This document shows, one piece after another, positions 1-6,524 of a stretch of DNA of 35,855 nt (position 1 is the stretch's first letter; each line of letters begins with the position of its first letter). Below the pieces are notes generated by a model. The model had not been told where the DNA came from. It made no database searches and saw only the letters and a list, made by a program, of their open reading frames with translations. The DNA comes from Opitutus sp. GAS368 (lineage in GTDB: Bacteria > Verrucomicrobiota > Verrucomicrobiia > Opitutales > Opitutaceae). The translations under genes were made by a program, and so were the position numbers. Location: contig CAMBRG010000022.1 in the NCBI GenBank assembly GCA_945869845.1, forward strand, positions 1 to 35,855. Direction: 5' to 3'.

Positions 1-708
1 GCGGTGTTGCGTGAGTTTGCGGCTTTGGGCGGCCGCGTCCTGGATTCTTCGCCGATGTATGGTCAGTCTGAAGAAGTCGCCGGTGACCTGATGGCGAAAA
101 ACGCCCTGCGGGAAAAACTGTTTGTTGCGACCAAGGTTTGGATCTCCGGTCGCGATGCGGGTATCGCGCAGATGAACGACTCCATCCGCAAACTGCGGGC
201 GGGGAAAATCGATTTGATGCAGGTGCACAACCTGCTCGATGTGGGCGCGCATCTCGACACCTTGCGCGGCTGGAAAAAAGACGGCCGCATCCGGTATCTC
301 GGAGTGACCCACTACACGGCCAGCGGGGCGGAGGCGGTCGCGAGGCTGATCCAAAGCGAAGTCGTCGATTTCGTGCAGGTTGCTTACTCGGTGTCCGAGC
401 GCGACGCCGAGAAGCGGTTGTTCGATCTTGCCCGGGATAAGGGCGTGGCGGTGATTGCCAATCGTCCGCTGGGCGGAGGCGATCTGATCCGGCGCCAAGT
501 TGGAAAGCCGTTGCCCGCGTGGGCCGCCGAGATCGATTGCACGAGTTGGGCGCAACTGCTGTTGAAGTTCGTCGTATCCCATTCGGCGATCACCGTCGCG
601 ATCCCGGCGACTTCCAAAGTCACCCATCTCCGCGACAACATGCGCGCCGGGGTTGGTCGGTTGCCCGACGAGAATTTGCGCAGCCGAATCGCCGCCGCGG
701 TGGCGTGA
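1..708 (+). CDS. Aldo/keto reductase, C-terminal part (5' end outside window)
   Basis: The reading frame is open at the left edge and ends at TGA 706-708, so about 235 residues of a TIM-barrel NAD(P)H-dependent oxidoreductase are visible. Counting from the first visible codon, the usual aldo/keto reductase tetrad is present: D15 and Y20 in DSSPMYG, K45 in ATKVW, and H76 in QVHN. The later segment IPATSKVTHLRDN is the typical cofactor-binding end. The family reduces carbonyls to alcohols with NADPH; the substrate cannot be told from sequence. Probably only the first barrel strand and start codon are missing. It is followed directly by a palindromic repeat, not by a partner gene. Confidence 0.9.
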   Translation, partial: AVLREFAALGGRVLDSSPMYGQSEEVAGDLMAKNALREKLFVATKVWISGRDAGIAQMNDSIRKLRAGKIDLMQVHNLLDVGAHLDTLRGWKKDGRIRYLGVTHYTASGAEAVARLIQSEVVDFVQVAYSVSERDAEKRLFDLARDKGVAVIANRPLGGGDLIRRQVGKPLPAWAAEIDCTSWAQLLLKFVVSHSAITVAIPATSKVTHLRDNMRAGVGRLPDENLRSRIAAAVA

Positions 709-718
709 TGGAACCGGG

Positions 719-1010
719 ACACCAACGTCCCTTAATTTCTAGAGGTTTGTCATTGGGCGAGCAGGATCAACGTCGGGCCGTTGGGTGAAGGAGCCGACGA
801 ACGCGGTTTGTCATGGCGAGGAGCGCAGCGACGTGGTCATCCATCTGGAATTTTAGCTGGATTGCCGCGCCCGCCAAGCCAGGCTCGCAACGACAAACCC
901 GATGAGTTCATTAGCGAGGGGCGTGAAGCGCGCCGTGGCAATCCAGCTGGATTGCTTCGTCGCTGCGCTTCTCGCAATGACAGTCGGTTGATCAAGGGAC
1001 GTTGGTATCA
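719..1010. repeat. Composite palindromic repeat (MITE/REP-like), long copy
   Basis: The ends are inverted repeats: ACCAACGTCCCTTAAT at 721-736 and ATCAAGGGACGTTGGT at 991-1006. Inside are two stretches of the widespread type CATTGCGAG...GCAATCCAGCTGGATTGC, at about 808-900 and 914-983. The second stretch is close to the reverse complement of the core of the element at 12271-12401. The whole therefore looks like a non-autonomous element, possibly one inserted into another. No open reading frame here looks real. It fills most of the gap between the aldo/keto reductase and the sulfatase; 1011-1149 holds nothing I recognise. Confidence 0.75.
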
Positions 1011-1149
1011 CCGATGAGGTGAAGCCGGTTCCCCGTCTTTATCCGGGATAATTCGGGTGCAGCCGTGGTGGATAAATTTGGACGGTTGGGCTGCGGCGGG
1101 TTCAAGGTTCAATGGTTAAAACCGATGGGCCTCTCCCGCCGGATCTGCG

Positions 1150-2715
1150 CTAGGGGATTTTCGGCCGTTGCGGGGCGCGGGTGTCGGCGGAGACCGGGTA
1201 GAGGGCTTGGTGGTGCTCGAGTTGGTCGGAAAGGGCGGTCATCATGCGCCGGAGCGCAGCGGGCTCGGTGGCGGCGAGATCAGCCTGTTCGAAGGGGTCG
1301 TTGCCCAGATGGAAAAGTTGGTAGTGCGAGCCGCCGGAGACCGCGGTGGGGAAGTAGTGATAAATGACCTTCCAAGGGCCTTCGCGGAAACTGGTCCAGT
1401 AGGAGGTGCGGTGGGGGCCGTGAGGGTAGTGCATGAGGAACGACTCCGGCCGGGTGGAGTCGGTTTGGCCCGACAGCAGGCGGTCGAGGCGGAAGCCGTC
1501 AACCGGGTGGCCGGCGGGGGCGCGGGCCTCGGCCAAGGCGAGAAGCGTGGGGAAAAGATCCATGACGGCGGCGGTTTGGGTTTGGAGGGCGCCCGCGGCG
1601 ATGGGGAGGCGGCGTTGATGCGGGTTGGCGGGATCGGGTTTTGCCCACGCCGCGATGAAAGGGACGCGCATCCCACCCTCGTAATGGGAGCCTTTTTTGC
1701 CGCGGAGTGGTGCGGCGCAGGCGACGGCATGCTCATGGCCGAGGGGCGCATCGGAGCCATTGTCGCCCAAAAAGACGACGAGGGTGTCCTCCGCGATACC
1801 GAGCGCCTCGAGGTGATTGAGCAGGTCACCGAGGGATTTGTCCATGCCCTCGACCAGCGTGGCGAAGGCTTGGGCGTTGGCGGGTTTGCCGGAATCTTGG
1901 TAGTGAGCGGCGAAGCGCGGATCGGACTCGAAGGGCGAGTGGACGGCGTAGTGGGCGAGGTGGAGAAAAAACGGTTGCCCTTGCTTGGCGGCAGCGGAGA
2001 CGAGGTCTTTGGCTTCGAGCGTGAGAGCTTCGGTGAGGAACAGATCTTGGCCGTGATATTTTTCGAGCTGCGGAACGGCATGGCTGGCGCGCTTGGTCGA
2101 TTTTTTGCCGAAGTCCTGTCGGGCAAAATAGCTGCCGGGGGCGCCGATGGCAGCGCCGGCGATGTTGACGTCGAAGCCGAGTTTGGCCGGGTCGGCTCCG
2201 GCGGCGGCGCGGGGACCGAAATGGCCCTTGCCGACGTGAAACGTGCGGTAGCCGGCGTCGCGGAGGAGACCGGGCAGAGTGACATCGCCGGGCTTGAGTC
2301 CGCGCCAGTTCCACGCGGAGGGACCTTGGGTACCGGCGTTATCCGTATCGGGATTGATCCAGTTAGTGGCGTGGTGACGGGCGGCGTTTTGGCCGGTCAG
2401 GATCGCGATGCGCGTGGGCGAGCACACGCTCATCGCGCAGAAATTGTTGAATCGGACGCCGCGGGCGGCCAGGCGCTCCATCGCGGGGGTGCGGTAAAAA
2501 TGGTTGAGCGGCTGCCGTTGGGCCCGGCCGGAGGGATCGGTGATAAAAGGGACGGACGTGTCCATCACGCCCAGATCATCGACCAAAAAGACGACGAGGT
2601 TGGGCTTGGAGGCCGCGGCGGTGAGAGAAAAACCGAGGAGGAAGAAGGCGACGAGGAAGGCGCCGGGGCGGGCTTGGGGGAGCATAAAGAGGAGGCCGCG
2701 TTGGGGGTCCCCCAT
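1150..2715 (-). CDS. Secreted sulfatase (arylsulfatase family, S1 type)
   Basis: A 521-residue alkaline-phosphatase-fold sulfatase that should cleave sulfate esters, probably from sulfated polysaccharides outside the cytoplasm. A signal peptide (hydrophobic stretch about residues 18-34, then AAAS) precedes the metal-binding DD at residues 46-47 in FLVDDLG. The formylglycine site C98-S-P-T-R102 is of the Cys type, so an FGE-type maturase would be needed. LGDNGSDAP supplies further metal ligands. The start is uncertain: ATG at 2715 is the longest, but ATG at 2685 (MLPQARPGAF) gives a more ordinary signal peptide; neither has a Shine-Dalgarno sequence. It stands alone, with no carbohydrate transport or hydrolase genes beside it. 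The long open frame on the opposite strand is a codon-bias shadow. Confidence 0.93.
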   Translation of the reverse strand: MGDPQRGLLFMLPQARPGAFLVAFFLLGFSLTAAASKPNLVVFLVDDLGVMDTSVPFITDPSGRAQRQPLNHFYRTPAMERLAARGVRFNNFCAMSVCSPTRIAILTGQNAARHHATNWINPDTDNAGTQGPSAWNWRGLKPGDVTLPGLLRDAGYRTFHVGKGHFGPRAAAGADPAKLGFDVNIAGAAIGAPGSYFARQDFGKKSTKRASHAVPQLEKYHGQDLFLTEALTLEAKDLVSAAAKQGQPFFLHLAHYAVHSPFESDPRFAAHYQDSGKPANAQAFATLVEGMDKSLGDLLNHLEALGIAEDTLVVFLGDNGSDAPLGHEHAVACAAPLRGKKGSHYEGGMRVPFIAAWAKPDPANPHQRRLPIAAGALQTQTAAVMDLFPTLLALAEARAPAGHPVDGFRLDRLLSGQTDSTRPESFLMHYPHGPHRTSYWTSFREGPWKVIYHYFPTAVSGGSHYQLFHLGNDPFEQADLAATEPAALRRMMTALSDQLEHHQALYPVSADTRAPQRPKIP

Positions 2716-2738
2716 AGCGGGGGTCTGGTCGTTTACTG

Positions 2739-3671
2739 TTAGTTATTGGCCCGTTTTACTTGGTGGAGATAGCCGCGCAGAGAGTTTGCAGTTCCAAGTT
2801 GCAGGTGTTCGGCCAACCACGCGATCGCGGCTCCGGTTTGTTGGCGAATCTCGCCCGCCATTTCGATTTTCCAGCCCTGTTTCTTCGGTTTGGTCGTTAG
2901 GTCGGAGGCTGTTTTTCCGCGCTTGGCCAAGTTGGCGGACAAGCTGGCGTCCCAGCTTGCTTGTCGCAGCTCGATGCGTTCCGCACGTGGCAAGCCAGCG
3001 GTGAGGGCGCGGGCGGCGTACTCTTTGGCGAGGGCCCGTCTCCACGCGAGCGTGCCAATCGCCCAGCCTTGCGCCAAGCCCACCAAACCTTCGCGTTGCC
3101 AAGCCGCCTCGTCGTGCGCGAGGGCCTTCAAGTAAACGGTGTAAGCCCGATGACCCGATGCATCATCCGGCCAATCCCCGAGGGCTCGCAGCCAGTCTTG
3201 AGCCGTGAGCGACTTGGGGCGCGGACCTTTCAGCAGCGCGGCGAGACTGCTCCAACGAAAGCCGGCGACCTGTTCTGGCGGCGCGATTTTCGCTCTCACC
3301 GGATTGAGGTGGATGTAGTTCACCACGCGGGTCAACGCGGCGACGTTTTCGATCAGTAGCGCCTGATAACGGCCTTGGAACAGATGCCCGCTTTCCCTGC
3401 GCAAGCGATTGAACCGGGTGGCCATCGAACTTTGCAGCCAATGCATCCCCTCGCCCAAGTTCGGCTCCGGGGTCTCCACCGCCAGGTGAAAATGGTTCGG
3501 CATCAGCACATAGGCGTGAACCCGCCAGCCGAACTTCTCCGCCGCTTGAAACAGCGTGACCAAAAACGCTTCCGCCGCTCCCACGCTATCAAACAAATCC
3601 CGACCATAACTGCCGCGGTTGATCACGTGGTGCAACGCTCCGGGGTATTCGATCCGTAGTCGTCGTGCCAT
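2739..3671 (-). CDS. REP-associated tyrosine transposase (RAYT, Y1/HUH family)
   Basis: A 310-residue protein with an IS200/IS605-type Y1 nuclease domain in the first half. The HUH motif is H60-F-H62 in VLMPNHFHLAV and the likely nucleophile is Y102 in HLFQGRYQALLIE, followed by the characteristic NYIHLNPVRA. The C-terminal third (about 270-300, IAWLAEHLQLGTANSLRGYL) looks like the helix-turn-helix found in many RAYTs. RAYTs are single-copy, domesticated relatives of IS200 transposases that act on REP-type hairpins. A palindromic repeat of the GTAGGCAGCCTGC type lies just upstream at 3754-3846, and a second copy interrupts a gene at 5498-5613, so those are plausible substrates. ATG at 3671 has GAGG only 2 nt upstream. 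The frame is intact. Confidence 0.92.
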   Translation of the reverse strand: MARRLRIEYPGALHHVINRGSYGRDLFDSVGAAEAFLVTLFQAAEKFGWRVHAYVLMPNHFHLAVETPEPNLGEGMHWLQSSMATRFNRLRRESGHLFQGRYQALLIENVAALTRVVNYIHLNPVRAKIAPPEQVAGFRWSSLAALLKGPRPKSLTAQDWLRALGDWPDDASGHRAYTVYLKALAHDEAAWQREGLVGLAQGWAIGTLAWRRALAKEYAARALTAGLPRAERIELRQASWDASLSANLAKRGKTASDLTTKPKKQGWKIEMAGEIRQQTGAAIAWLAEHLQLGTANSLRGYLHQVKRANN

Positions 3672-3753
3672 GCCTCACCCAGGCTGCGTTGGCCCTTACC
3701 CTCAACCAGAAACTGACAAAACACGGCCAGACCCGAATGGCGCGCCTTTCGGA

Positions 3754-3846
3754 TGACTTTTGTCGGCCGTCTGCTTGCGGACGCACCGAGCGCCTGCAAG
3801 CAGGCTGCCTACGACGGAACGTCTAAAAACCAAACGGCACTGGTAG
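3754..3846. repeat. REP-like palindromic repeat, core B copy 1
   Basis: This shares nearly all of its core with the element at 5498-5613: inverted GCTTGCGG/CAAGC segments, then CACCGAGCGCCTGCAAGCAG, GCTGCCTACGACGGAA and GTCTAAAAACCAA. The right end (GGCACTGGTA) is a degenerate form of the CGTTGGTAT terminus in the other copy, and no left terminus is recognisable. It lies about 80 bp upstream of the RAYT start codon, the usual position of REP units relative to their transposase. Confidence 0.75.
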
Positions 3847-3854
3847 AAGGGGCT

Positions 3855-3894
3855 GCCTTACTTTATTGACGATCGAGTAAGGCGAGATTTGTTA
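3855..3894 (+). promoter_or_regulatory. Putative vapBC promoter with inverted-repeat operator
   Basis: Perfect 8-bp arms, GCCTTACT (3855-3862) and AGTAAGGC (3876-3883), flank a TTGACG hexamer (3866-3871). Seventeen bases downstream is TTGTTA (3889-3894), a weak -10. Transcription would begin close to the ATG at 3901, giving little or no leader. VapB-type antitoxins usually repress their own promoter by binding such palindromes, so this is a reasonable operator. The alternative is that the repeat is an extension of the adjacent REP-like element. Confidence 0.45.
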
Positions 3895-3900
3895 CCGAGC

Positions 3901-4161
3901 ATGGCGACCACGCTGCGGATCAAGATTACGGCGAAACGGCAGGCGACGTTTCCGGCGGCGGCGCTGCGGGCGTTGCAGGCCAAGCCGGGTGATTACCTTG
4001 CCCTGATCGAAGATCGCGGCACATGGCGGCTGGAATCGGCGGCGGTGAATCACGGTAAGCTTGCTCCGTTGCGGGCGCGGATTGCCGGGAACAAGGCCGG
4101 AGCTTTTGATCTGACGGGCTGGCGCGAAAAGGCAAAAAATCATGCCCACTTACGGGATTGA
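3901..4161 (+). CDS. vapB: VapB-type antitoxin (AbrB/MazE fold)
   Basis: A small protein of 86 residues. The N-terminus (TLRIKITAKRQATFPAAALRALQAKPGD) is the swapped-hairpin AbrB/SpoVT DNA-binding fold, normally used to bind the operon's own promoter. The C-terminal part (residues about 50-86), with DLTGWREKAKNH, would wrap and inhibit the toxin. The start is taken as ATG 3901 rather than TTG 3889, because the fold begins immediately after it. It overlaps the downstream PIN-domain toxin gene by 20 nt, a typical translationally coupled antitoxin-toxin arrangement. A palindrome just upstream is a candidate autoregulatory site. Confidence 0.85.
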   Translation: MATTLRIKITAKRQATFPAAALRALQAKPGDYLALIEDRGTWRLESAAVNHGKLAPLRARIAGNKAGAFDLTGWREKAKNHAHLRD

Positions 4162-4537
4162 TACCTCGGTCTTGGTGCGGCTGCTCACGGGTGAACCGGC
4201 GGCGGATTTCGCGGCGACGGTGTCGAAGCTCACGGCGTTGCGCGCGACGCGAACGGAGCCCATTTTGGCCGCGAATATCGTGATCGCGGAGGCTTATGCG
4301 GTCGTGCAGCACCATTATGGGGTGAGCAAGGCCGAGGCCCGTCGCGCCTTGCGCTCGGTGCTGACCAGCGGGTTGATCGAACCGGCGGCGGGAGCGGCGG
4401 TCTTGGAAGCGTTGGACGCGGCCAAGGAGCCGGGGCTCACGGATCGGCTGATTTTGATCGATCACGCGCAATTCGGCGCGGTCTTGCTCACGCATGATCG
4501 CAAGCTGGCGGGACAAACGGGGGCGCAACGGCTTTGA
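4142..4537 (+). CDS. vapC: VapC-type toxin, PIN-domain ribonuclease
   Basis: A 131-residue PIN-domain protein. The acidic residues that bind Mg2+ or Mn2+ are visible: D7 in GIDTSVLVRLL, E50 in NIVIAEAY, D101 in LTDRLIL and D119 in LTHDRKL. Length and motif order match an intact VapC endoribonuclease, which typically cleaves tRNA or rRNA to arrest growth until neutralised by VapB. ATG 4142 lies inside the end of vapB and has AAGG about 10 nt upstream, one of the few Shine-Dalgarno-like sites in the window. No truncation is evident. Confidence 0.88.
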   Translation: MPTYGIDTSVLVRLLTGEPAADFAATVSKLTALRATRTEPILAANIVIAEAYAVVQHHYGVSKAEARRALRSVLTSGLIEPAAGAAVLEALDAAKEPGLTDRLILIDHAQFGAVLLTHDRKLAGQTGAQRL

Positions 4538-4658
4538 AGGAGCGGCCGTAGAACGGGTGGTCGTTTCTTGCCATAAAGAGCGCAAAGGGTCTGTGGCTGC
4601 GGCGGTGAGTGCGTGGCGCCAATAGGCGCACGGGGCACGTGGTCGGCTCGGAGGAAAT

Positions 4659-5018
4659 TTACGATCCTTGCGGCTTTAATTCCGCTCGGGCGAGCGTTGG
4701 AAAGAAATTCGGCAGGGAGCCGTCGGCCACGTCCATCGTTGGCCAGTATTTCGCGACCGCAGTGCGAACCTGTTCGGCTTTACCGGCGAGCACGGGCTCG
4801 ACGATCACCCGGCCTTGCCCCGGCAACGCGAGCACGAGGTCGACGGCCCGCTGGGAATTGGCGAGGAGGTGGCAGGCTTCAGCCAGTACGATCTCGCAGG
4901 TGGTGGGCGCTTCGCCCAAGGCATTCAGGACTTCTCGCGCCCAGCGGTGATGCTCATCCGCCGCGTTGGCGAAGGCGACCAACGGTCCGGTATCAAGGAT
5001 GTAGCGCGGACTAGCCAC
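4659..5018 (-). CDS. Second PIN-domain (VapC-like) toxin, C-terminus atypical
   Basis: PIN-domain protein of 119 residues starting at GTG 5018; GTG 5033 would add five residues. The 5018 start is preferred because an AAGG sits about 8 nt upstream and the codon overlaps the stop of a small upstream frame. Acidic residues D9 (YILDTGPLVA), E47 (VLAEACHLL), D96 and D99 (MDVADGSL) are present. The end is unusual: after DVADGSL the family normally continues for another 25-35 residues with a T-D-x-x-D-F-like strand, but here the frame stops after LARAELKPQGS. A frameshift near 4695 or true decay is likely, so activity is doubtful. Confidence 0.7.
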   Translation of the reverse strand: MASPRYILDTGPLVAFANAADEHHRWAREVLNALGEAPTTCEIVLAEACHLLANSQRAVDLVLALPGQGRVIVEPVLAGKAEQVRTAVAKYWPTMDVADGSLPNFFPTLARAELKPQGS

Positions 5019-5184
5019 GCGCAAAACCTTCACGCAGGGAAAGGTCGCTCGGGCCGCTCATGACACCGCATAGCTCCGGCGCGAATCCGTTCCAACCCCG
5101 TGGCTTCTTCCCGTTGATCGAAAGCTTGCCGGACTTCGGCGCGCGAGCGCGCTTCGGGGTTTGAGGTTTCCGGCCGGTCTTCAT
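5011..5184 (-). CDS. Small ORF, possible antitoxin partner of the second PIN toxin
   Basis: A 57-residue frame from ATG 5184 to TAG 5011-5013. Its stop overlaps the GTG start of the PIN toxin (GTGGCTAG), as expected for a coupled antitoxin-toxin pair. The C-terminus (LCGVMSGPSDLSLREGFARG) resembles the acidic DLS-containing tails of short antitoxins that precede PIN toxins. The N-terminus is basic (KTGRKPQTPKRARAPKSGK) with no clear ribbon-helix-helix or AbrB fold. There is no Shine-Dalgarno at ATG 5184, and the same frame stays open upstream to about 5226, so the gene may have lost its start or its DNA-binding half. Position supports it more than sequence. No gene is seen in 5227-5347. Confidence 0.4.
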   Translation of the reverse strand: MKTGRKPQTPKRARAPKSGKLSINGKKPRGWNGFAPELCGVMSGPSDLSLREGFARG

Positions 5185-5347
5185 CGGACGGAGGTTGAGC
5201 GGGAGTTCGGTGCGGTCAACGAAGGAGGATGACAGGGCTCAGCAAAATTTTTCACCGCTCGCTTTCGCTCATGCACACTCATCATGACGCGGAGATGAAA
5301 ACCTCCGGAAGGAAACGGCGCTCGTCCATTGAGAATCAGCCAGTCCA

Positions 5348-5754
5348 TCAGGCGACCGCTTCCAAGACTGCCTTCGGGGGTTTCGCGGCGACGCGCAGGA
5401 GCATGCGGGCGGCGCCGGTGGGCTTGCGGCGTCCCTGCTCCCAATTGCGCAGGGTGGCCGGGCTGATGCCGAGCGCGGATGAGAACGCTTTCTGGCTGAT
5501 ACCAACGTCACATGAGATTTGGACTTTTGTAGGCCGTCCGCTGGCGGACGCACCGAGCGCCTGCAAGCAGGCTGCCTACGACGGAAAGTCTAAAAACCAA
5601 GCGGCGTTGGTATGAGGCGCAGTTTCGTGCGGATAGCCGTGACCGATTCGGGCTGAATGTGGTCCACCCGCGAGGTGGCCTTTTTGTTTCCGCGCAGGTA
5701 GGAGCCCGCTTCGCGGATGCCTTGGAGGAGGTTTTGGAAATCGGCTTCTTTCAT
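5348..5754 (-). pseudogene. HTH antitoxin gene (NadS/HigA-like) interrupted by a palindromic element
   Basis: Two collinear pieces of one gene. The 5' piece (ATG 5754 down to 5614, 47 codons) begins MKEADFQNLLQGIREAGSYL and ends TKLRL. The 3' piece (5497-5348) continues SQKAFSSALGISPATLRNWE and then QGRRKPTGAARMLLRVAA to a normal stop. Removing 5498-5613 rejoins the pieces in frame and restores the family pattern L-x-L-S-Q-x-x-F at the start of the helix-turn-helix, giving a 96-residue Cro/C1-type antitoxin of normal length. The insert is 116 bp, shifts the frame and supplies a stop codon. The remaining 3' piece can be read from an ATG inside the insert, but then carries about 24 foreign residues. 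Confidence 0.85.
5498..5613. repeat. REP-like palindromic element, core B copy 2, inserted in an antitoxin gene
   Basis: The boundaries are unusually well defined because removal of this segment restores the antitoxin reading frame. Plus-strand termini are GATACCAACGTCACATGAG on the left and GCGGCGTTGGTAT on the right, inverted copies of ATACCAACG. The core matches the repeat upstream of the RAYT gene at 3754-3846. No clear target-site duplication is visible. The terminal ATACCAACG is shared with the elements at 719-1010 and 12271-12401, although their cores differ. Confidence 0.85.
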
Positions 5755-5804
5755 GGAAATTCGGTTTTTACGAGCTGCGCGAGAATCTGCAGTGGGCGAC
5801 GATC
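5751..5804 (-). pseudogene. Remnant of a RelE/HigB-type toxin C-terminus
   Basis: Just upstream of the broken antitoxin, one frame reads DRRPLQILAQLVKTEFP and stops at a TGA that overlaps the antitoxin ATG (ATGA). RelE/HigB toxins paired with NadS-type antitoxins commonly end in a helix of the form L-x-x-L-V-K-x-E-F, and the four-base overlap is typical of such operons. A stop codon immediately precedes this fragment, and no other toxin sequence is recognisable before the AACCACGGATA repeat at 5846. The toxin gene is therefore almost wholly lost. The identification rests on about 17 residues plus position. Confidence 0.5.
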
Positions 5805-5845
5805 TCATCCTAGACTTAACGGTCGCAGGAAATCCCGGAAATTTT

Positions 5846-5966
5846 AACCACGGATAGACACGGATTAACACGGATAGATGAGAATCAACCGACGTCACCT
5901 AACGGGTGAAACGATCGTTGATTTCAAGTTCTTGGTATCTGCATCCATCGGTGTTTATCCGTGGTT
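5846..5966. repeat. Palindromic repeat with AACCACGGATA termini
   Basis: AACCACGGATAGACAC (5846-5861) faces its near-perfect inverted copy GTGTTTATCCGTGGTT (5951-5966), with ACGGATTAACACGGATAGAT repeated next to the left arm. The segment is AT-richer than its surroundings and codes for nothing recognisable. I recall similar AACCACGGATAGACACGGAT sequences as dispersed repeats in Verrucomicrobiota genomes, but cannot check that here. It lies about 40 bp upstream of the decayed toxin remnant. Confidence 0.65.
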
Positions 5967-6224
5967 TCACTGCGGTTTTTAGGCTCAAAAGCGGGGAATC
6001 GAATGAATTCCTCAGGGGGAGAGCGCGCCAGTGGCGTAACGGGTCAAGATGCGGGCGAAGGGGATGACGGCGCGCCGGCGAGCTGCGGCCTGACTTTGCG
6101 CGGGCAAGGATCGGGTGAACGCGAGGGAAGGAGGCGGGGTTTGGCCTTGGGCCGGCGGGGCGTGGATCGCGGGGTAAACCCGCTCCTACAGTTCGGAGGC
6201 GGGGGGCGGCGACTCCGGCTGGTA
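5967..6224. other. Non-coding stretch with a small palindrome
   Basis: No gene is supported here. The only structure noticed is GCGGGGTAAACCCGC (about 6169-6183), a short perfect hairpin within the string GGTAAACCCGCTCCTAC, which looks like part of a dispersed repeat. The open frames crossing the region have no recognisable protein features. Confidence 0.4.
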
Positions 6225-6410
6225 TCATCTCGCTTGCGCGGAATAGCGGCGGAGATCGAGGGTGTGGCGGCCTTCGGGAGGGAAGTCGATTTTCGGAATG
6301 AAGCGGGATTGGCCGACGGTGTGTGGCCACGGCTCCCAGCGGTCGCGGCGACGTTGGGCGGCTTCTTTGGCGTCACTGGGGACGCCGGGGTAAGCGGTGT
6401 TAAAGCGATT
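6225..6410 (-). pseudogene. C-terminal fragment of an unidentified protein
   Basis: One minus-strand frame, bounded upstream by TGA 6411-6413 and ending at TGA 6225-6227, reads as ordinary protein: NTAYPGVPSDAKEAAQRRRD, then WEPWPHTVGQSRFIPKIDF and PPEGRHTLDLRRYSAQAR. It is rich in Trp, Pro and Gly and has the look of the end of an extracytoplasmic protein. It lacks a start codon in a sensible place and is only about 60 codons long. I do not recognise the family. It may be a relic left by the rearrangements that brought in the nearby repeats. The interval 6411-6524 is purine-rich on the plus strand and holds nothing recognisable. Confidence 0.4.
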
Positions 6411-6524
6411 TCAGACGAGCCTGCGGGCTGGAAGGTAGGAATTGGGGTGGAAGAAAATGAGGTGGGAGAAATGGATGGGAGAAAGAGAAAGATTAAGAGG
6501 GAAGAGAAAGAGGACCGTGATGGC

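Noticed and set aside
1168-2742. A 524-codon plus-strand open frame opposite the sulfatase gene
   Set aside because: It is a shadow caused by codon bias: composition is Gly/Glu/Arg-rich with no domain, while the minus strand encodes a full sulfatase with all its motifs.
719-5966. A CRISPR array among the repeats
   Set aside because: The repeats are long, palindromic and irregularly spaced, with no regular repeat-spacer units and no cas genes.
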